NCBI RefSeq assembly: GCF_030445035.2
Contig: NC_080683.1
Location: 117,661,225 to 117,725,224 of the forward strand
DNA: 64,000 bases
Direction of reading: 5' to 3'
Origin: Dasypus novemcinctus
Lineage: Eukaryota > Chordata > Mammalia > Cingulata > Dasypodidae
A program made the position numbers and the translations under genes. This document shows positions 59,060-64,000 of this stretch, one piece after another. The notes under the pieces were generated by a model. It searched no databases and was not told where the DNA came from. It saw only the letters and a program-made list of their open reading frames with translations. How positions within the stretch are numbered: position 1 is the first letter of the stretch; each line of letters opens with the position of its first letter.

Positions 59060-59635
59060 TGAGCCCACCTGGCTCCTGACCTGGCTCCCCACCTTATTCC
59101 CACCTGGCTTCTTACCTCATTCCCACCTGGCTCCCCAACTCATTCCCAGCTGGCTTCCCACCTCACTCCCACTAGGCGCCCAACCTAGCTCCCACCTGGC
59201 TCCCACCTGGTTCCCACCTCACTTCCCACCTGGCTTCCCACCTAGCTCCCACCAGGCTCCCACCTACTACCAACGGGCTCCCACCTGGCTCCCACCTGGC
59301 TCCCACCTGACTCCCACCTGGCTCCCCACCCAGCTCCCACCTGGCTTCCTACCTGGCTCCCCACCTGGCTCCCACCTGGCTCCCACCTGGCTCCCCACCC
59401 AGCTCCCACCTGGCTTCCTACCTGGCTTCCCACCTGGTTCCCACCTGACTCCCACCTGGCTTCCCACCTGGCTCCCACCTGGCTCCCACCTACTACCACC
59501 CGGCTTCCCATCTAGCTCCTACCTGGCTCCCCACCTGACTCCCACCTAGCTCCCACTTGGTTCCCCACCTGGCTCCCACCTCACTTCCCACCTGGCTTCC
59601 CATCTAGCTCCCACCTGGCTCCCCACCGCCATTTC
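59060..59635. repeat. Degenerate minisatellite of an 11-12 bp unit (ctcccacctgg)
   Basis: About 570 bp consists of variants of ctcccacctgg, ctccccacctgg and cttcccacctgg in tandem. A longer segment beginning ctccccacccagctccc recurs at 59322 and 59391, giving a higher-order period of about 69 bp in the middle. Open frames across it encode periodic proline-rich or glycine/tryptophan-rich strings and are not genes. Confidence 0.93.
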
Positions 59636-59949
59636 CCCAGATGCGGGGTGCTGCCGCCACCACGTCCCTGACTCTATTCTTTATTGAACTGTGAAAAGAA
59701 TCATCTACATCAAAAAGCGGTTCCAGCAGTATGTACACTCTAAAGAACAACCTCAGCTGTGACCCTCGGCCATTATCCTGGCGCGCTCTCCCGCTGAGCC
59801 CTCGGCTCTTGGCAGCTCAGAGCAGGCAAAGGTCCGGCCCGGCTTTCCTGCACAGTTTGATCAGGTCTGTGTCCTCCCACTATGTACAGCATTGCCAGCA
59901 CTGCCTGTCTTGGAACTTCCTGTGTTGGAATCCTGCTGTAGAACTCCCT

Positions 59950-61620
59950 ATGTGGCCTGTTCTTTTTGCTCACTTAGGTTTTTGAGTTTTGTCCATGTGG
60001 ATGCCAGTAGCCGTAGCTCATTCATTTTCACTGCTCTATTGTACTAATATACCTGAATTAACTTGTCCTTTCTGCTGTAAATGGAAATACAGGTTTCCCT
60101 CAGTGAACAATGTCGCTGATTGTACCCGTGCCTCCTGGTGCACATGTTTAAGAGATGCTGAGAGACTCTATCAAGTCAGATTCCTGGGTCATCAGGAACG
60201 TCCCATTCAACTTTAGGAGACAATGGCCAAGTGTCTTCCAGAAGGGCTGTGACCATTCATATTCACACCAGCAGGGATGAGCTTCCGCTCTGCTCAACAT
60301 CTGCTCTGAGCAGCATCCAGCTTTATCATTCGCGGTAAGCTGGCAGGGGCAACAGAGGACCTCGCTGTGGTTTCTAGTTAGGTTTCTCTGATACTCCTGG
60401 TCATATGTTCATGGGCCATGTGTATCTGCTCTTCCCAGACATGCTTGTCATTTCTTTCTATTGTCTGGTCTATCTTTTCCTATCTGATTTGTAGGATTTA
60501 AAAATATGTATTGGATATGAGCCCTTTGTCAGTTTATGCAACCCAAATGTCTTCTTCCAACTTGGGTTGCCCTGTCACTTCTTAAGGGCACAGTTTGATG
60601 AGCAGAATATTGGTTTCAAGGTAGTAAGTTTCCTTTGTGTTTTCTGATTTTTGAGTCTTGGTAAAGAAGCCTTTCTCTGATATCATAAAGATATGCTTTA
60701 TTTTCATTTAAAGACTTTAAATGTCTGCCTTTTATACCTAAAGTCTTCATATTTCTGAGTTTTTTCTTTTGCTTTGCTTTGCTTTTTGTATTTTAGGTGT
60801 GAAGTGGGGATCCATTTTTATTTTCTGTGTGCTCATCCAATTGTCTGGCATCACTGTTTAAAAGATAAACCATCACTTTTTGCTTCTGATCCGCAATGCC
60901 AACTCTGCCCTGTATATAGATGAGGGTTTGTTTACAGGTTCTTGATGCCATCCCACTGGTTTGTTGGTCTCCTCTGTGCTGGTCCACATTGTCTAAATCA
61001 CTACCATTTGATAGTCTGATTTCTGGTAGGGCACATCCCCTTGCTTGGTCCTTCTTCCTCAGGAATGGTTGAGCACTTCTTGCCTTTGCTTTTTAAGATG
61101 AATTTTAGAGTCAGCCTTTTTTATTCAATGAAAAAACCCTATTGGAAATTTCACCAAATTGTTTTTTATCCAATATTTCATCTCTCCAATATTTCATTTC
61201 CTTTATACAAAGCATGTGTCTCCATTTATTCGGGTCTTCTTAAAGTCCTTCACTCAGGTATTCTATACTAGCATATATTTTCTTAGATTTATTCCTTGGT
61301 GCTTTGTATTATTTTATGCTATTTTAAAGGTTTTCATAGTTTTTTTGGTTTTTCTTTTTGGCTGGTAAATAGGAATGCAATTATCTTTTTATGTTGATAT
61401 TGCATCCAAAAATTTTGCTGAACTCTTGTTAATTCTGACAATTTAGCTATAGATTCTTTGAGTTTTCCATGTGGACAATTATATCATCTGTATCATTTAT
61501 TCCTTTTCTAAATCATACATCCTTTTTGCCTTATCTTATTGTGCTAGCTAGGATCTCAAGCAAGGACACTGTGAGTAGAAGTAGTGGTAAAGGCATCTTT
61601 ATCTTGAAACAATGACCCTT
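59950..61620 (-). mobile_element. Old L1, antisense, extended
   Basis: In order: gattcctgggtcatcaggaa, ggccaagtgtcttccagaag, gaccattcatattcacacca, atgagccctttgtcagttta, ctttctctgatatcataaag, gtggggatccatttttattt, tctggtagggcacatcccct, gatgaattttagagtcagcc, gatttattccttggtgcttt, aatttagctatagattcttt. This is antisense L1 ORF2 sequence, degenerate and broken in all frames. Confidence 0.8.
60766..60787. repeat. (TTTGC)n short tandem repeat
   Basis: Three copies of gcttt/tttgc within antisense L1 sequence. Confidence 0.7.
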
Positions 61621-61624
61621 CCTT

Positions 61625-62485
61625 ATTTGTGGTGCTTCCTGCTGAATCAGAGTCCTGAATGGGCACATTTAAGGCCAAGCTTAAGTCACAGACTCTTCTC
61701 ACTGCCAGAAAATAAGGAAGAAAAATATATGCCTTGCTTCACCTTCCATAATATGGTAAGGCTCGTTCTCCAACTTTCCTAGGGATTTCTCCCAAATGGG
61801 TAGGATATTCAGGTGCTGGATAACTGAAAGTAGCTTGCAACTGACCATTTACTTATCTTTACCCCTAGGAAGAGCCCACCTACTCAACCTGGTCACATGT
61901 GCACTAGCATACTCATAGGAAATGTATTCTTCATTCCAAATTTAAACTCTAAGAAGACATCTCCCTTGGCTGCACACATGATATCAGAATTGAGGTTCTC
62001 CCGTTCTGAGTTGTTGGTGGAAGCTCCCATGGCTGTTATAAAGTCTTCAAGAAGGAGAGAAGAAGGAGAGACTTGGGGAATGGAAGGGGATGAGATGTGG
62101 AGTATACTCAAGGACTGGAATCTCCTGTGACACGAAACTCCAGACATGACTTTTCAAAGGCATGTCCTCACTAGTTCTTCCACTTGTTCCAAAAATTTAT
62201 TTGCTTCTGTTTCCACTGCAGTCACCAATGGTTGGACCTCATGTTTCCCTCTGCCTGGGCATTTGCTGAGAATAACACAATCTCCCAGCTCTCCAGTTAC
62301 TTCCACATCTGCAAGGACATTCATGTCTCCTTAGGGTTTTCTAAAGGGTTATGGCTTGCAGGAATGTGAAAGAGACTTAATAAAGAGGATTCTACCACCA
62401 AAGTAAAACATATGCACATGATGACAGATTGATGATTTGGTCATAATTTTTAAAAAATTCTATATAGTCAAACCTAACATGAAGT
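61625..62485. other. Unassigned stretch
   Basis: No gene recognised. It may contain further diverged repeat sequence that I cannot name. Confidence 0.4.
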
Positions 62486-62497
62486 TAAAAATCAAAT

Positions 62498-62928
62498 TGA
62501 GTAAATGGATGTGACTCAGCCAATTGGGCTCCCATCTACCGTATAGGAGGTCCAGCATTCAATGCCCAGGGCCTCCTGGCAAGGGTAAGCTGGCCCATGT
62601 GGTATGCCAGCCCATGCTGGAATGCCAGCCGTGCAGGAATGCCGCCCTGCACAGGAGAGCTGGCCAACGTGGAGAGCTGGCACAGCAAGATGACACAACA
62701 AGAGACACAGAGGAGAGAAAATAAGAAGACATAGCAGGACAGGGAGTTGAGGTGGCACAAGAGAGCAATCACCTGTCTCCCACTCTGGAAGGTCCCAGGA
62801 TCAGTTCCTGGAGCCATCTAATGAGAATACAAGCAGACACAAAAGATCACACAGCGAGTGGACACAGAGAGCAGACAATGGGGGATTGGGGCAAGGGGGA
62901 GAGAAATAAATAAAATAAATCTTAAAAA
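62498..62928 (+). mobile_element. Long-type DAS SINE, diverged, inserted in L1
   Basis: A tRNA-like head (gatgtgactcagccaattgg, ggaggtccagcattcaatgc) and a body with repeated gccagccc-like units, then a second head-like segment (tctggaaggtcccaggatca), ending in gagagaaataaataaaataa. A duplication, aaaatcaaat, flanks it at about 62488-62497 and 62928-62937. Confidence 0.88.
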
Positions 62929-62937
62929 AAAATCAAA

Positions 62938-63600
62938 TGGCACACTTGAACTATATTTGCAATATATTGCAATTGACAAAACGTCACTATCCCTAATATA
63001 CAAAGAGCTCTTACAAATTGATACAAAGAGATAACCTAATTTTAAAAATGGGTGGACATGAAGAGGCAGAAAAAAACCCACAAATGACCAATGAAAATAA
63101 GAAAACTTCAGCTTTACTTTTCAGGCTTAGTTATTAACTAAAACAAAAAACTAAATGTCACTCTTTTCACCTAATAAAATGACAAAGGGGAAAATGATTT
63201 TCAAAACATGATGCTGGAGGCTAAGAATATAGACTGGTGGGTGCACTGTTGGTGCAAGCAATCGTGTTTCTTGACTATAGTCTAGTGATATGTTGTCAAA
63301 TCTTTTACCCGTGGACCCTCTGATTCAGCATTTCCATCCTGGGGGCTTACTCTGGGAATATGTTCTAAAAGGAAAATAATCTGGCAAGTGCAGCAGTGTC
63401 CCCTGCAGCCTGGTGAAGAAGAGCAAAAAACTGGATTTGACAATATGAATAGTTTAGATGGAGTATACTATAGTCGCACAATAGAATAGTAGGCATCTTT
63501 AAAAAGATGTCTGGGGCAACAGCTGAGTGAAAAAAACACAATTATCAGAGCATGTTTACTATTATTTCATTGGAGCAAGTACATTAATAAGTGCACACAC
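62938..63600 (+). mobile_element. Old L1 (L1M-like) ORF2 3' fragment
   Basis: atacaaagagctcttacaaa, taaaaatgggtggacatgaa, acaaatgaccaatgaaaata, gtgcactgttggtgcaagca, ctgattcagcatttccatcc and agtatactatagtcgcacaa are in L1 ORF2 order; many indels. Confidence 0.75.
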
Positions 63601-64000
63601 ACATTTGCATGTGAAAATGTATTGTGGCTACAAGAGGGGATATTCATTAAAATTTTATGGATGAGCATGTGGCAAGACTTCCGGGGGTTTTCACCTAATT
63701 GTTGATCATTCTCTGCAGACTTGGCTTTTAAAAACAAGTATGCATTATTTTTGCAATTAAAAAAACTGCTCTCTTCCTGTGGGGAGAAAAAGAAACTCTG
63801 TGTTTCCTTTTTTTAAAATATGAACAAGGACAAAATACCAGATCTGTGCATCTTTGGAAAAACAAAGACCGGAGAAAGGTTTCCCCAAGGTTTAGAGGAA
63901 CACTTTGCCTCACTCCCACAATTACAGGTGCTTTGTCTCAGGAGCTGCCCTGGGGCTCAGGGACAGCAGTCACCCTCTGCTCTGCTGGGCTGGCCAAATA
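63601..64000. other. Unassigned right edge
   Basis: No gene or repeat recognised. No first exon of the expected upstream neighbour is visible. Confidence 0.45.

Noticed and set aside
59025..59549. 174-residue proline-rich frame and 89-residue Gly/Trp-rich antisense frame
   Set aside because: They are direct translations of the 11-12 bp minisatellite.
30320..64000. A first exon of the expected upstream neighbour ARFGEF3
   Set aside because: No recognisable coding sequence or matching promoter is seen; from the human spacing it should lie beyond the right edge.

Overview
This is a mammalian nuclear genomic window. The many tRNA-derived SINEs are of the DAS type described from the nine-banded armadillo: a tRNA-like head with A and B boxes, a 'catgggaggt' block, and either a short A-rich tail or a body of about 400 bp. 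The xenarthran-style L1 3' UTR ends agree with this. The source is an armadillo (Cingulata), most likely Dasypus novemcinctus. There are no prokaryotic operons, CRISPR arrays or tRNA/rRNA genes.

The only protein-coding gene I can support is PERP (p53 apoptosis effector related to PMP22), complete and intact on the minus strand. Its coding exons are 29665-29452, 20483-20343 and 17460-17234. They join in frame, with GT-AG introns both in phase 1, into 193 codons plus TAA, the length of human PERP. A 3' UTR of about 1.2 kb runs down to a probable AATAAA at 16027-16032. The 5' end sits in a strong TATA-less CpG island (about 28.4-30.3 kb) with GC boxes and an AP-1 consensus.

Layout. 1-16 kb is 3' flanking DNA built from old L1, MIR, L2 and MaLR-like pieces, an ERVL internal fragment (7.6-9.1 kb), a well-preserved class II solo LTR with a perfect 6-bp target duplication (9866-10300) and two long DAS SINEs. 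16-29.7 kb is PERP. Its intron 1 holds a 19-copy 20-bp minisatellite (27161-27546), an L1 3' UTR, a MER5-like element, SINE fragments and a second GC-rich block. 30.3-64 kb is upstream intergenic DNA with no credible exon: MIR, L2, L1 and SINE insertions, a long polypyrimidine tract near 39.0 kb, several stacked L1 3' ends near 52 kb, a second minisatellite near 59.3 kb and a long antisense L1 at 60-61.6 kb. In human the upstream neighbour of PERP is ARFGEF3, so its promoter would be expected beyond the right edge; I see none of it here.

All other long open frames fall in SINEs, CpG-rich DNA or tandem repeats and are not reported as genes. I found no unprecedented system. The best leads are the PERP intron 1 minisatellite, the solo LTR with its preserved MIR target site, a possible SINE-L1 chimeric retroposon, and opposed nested LTR-like copies that form an inverted repeat.
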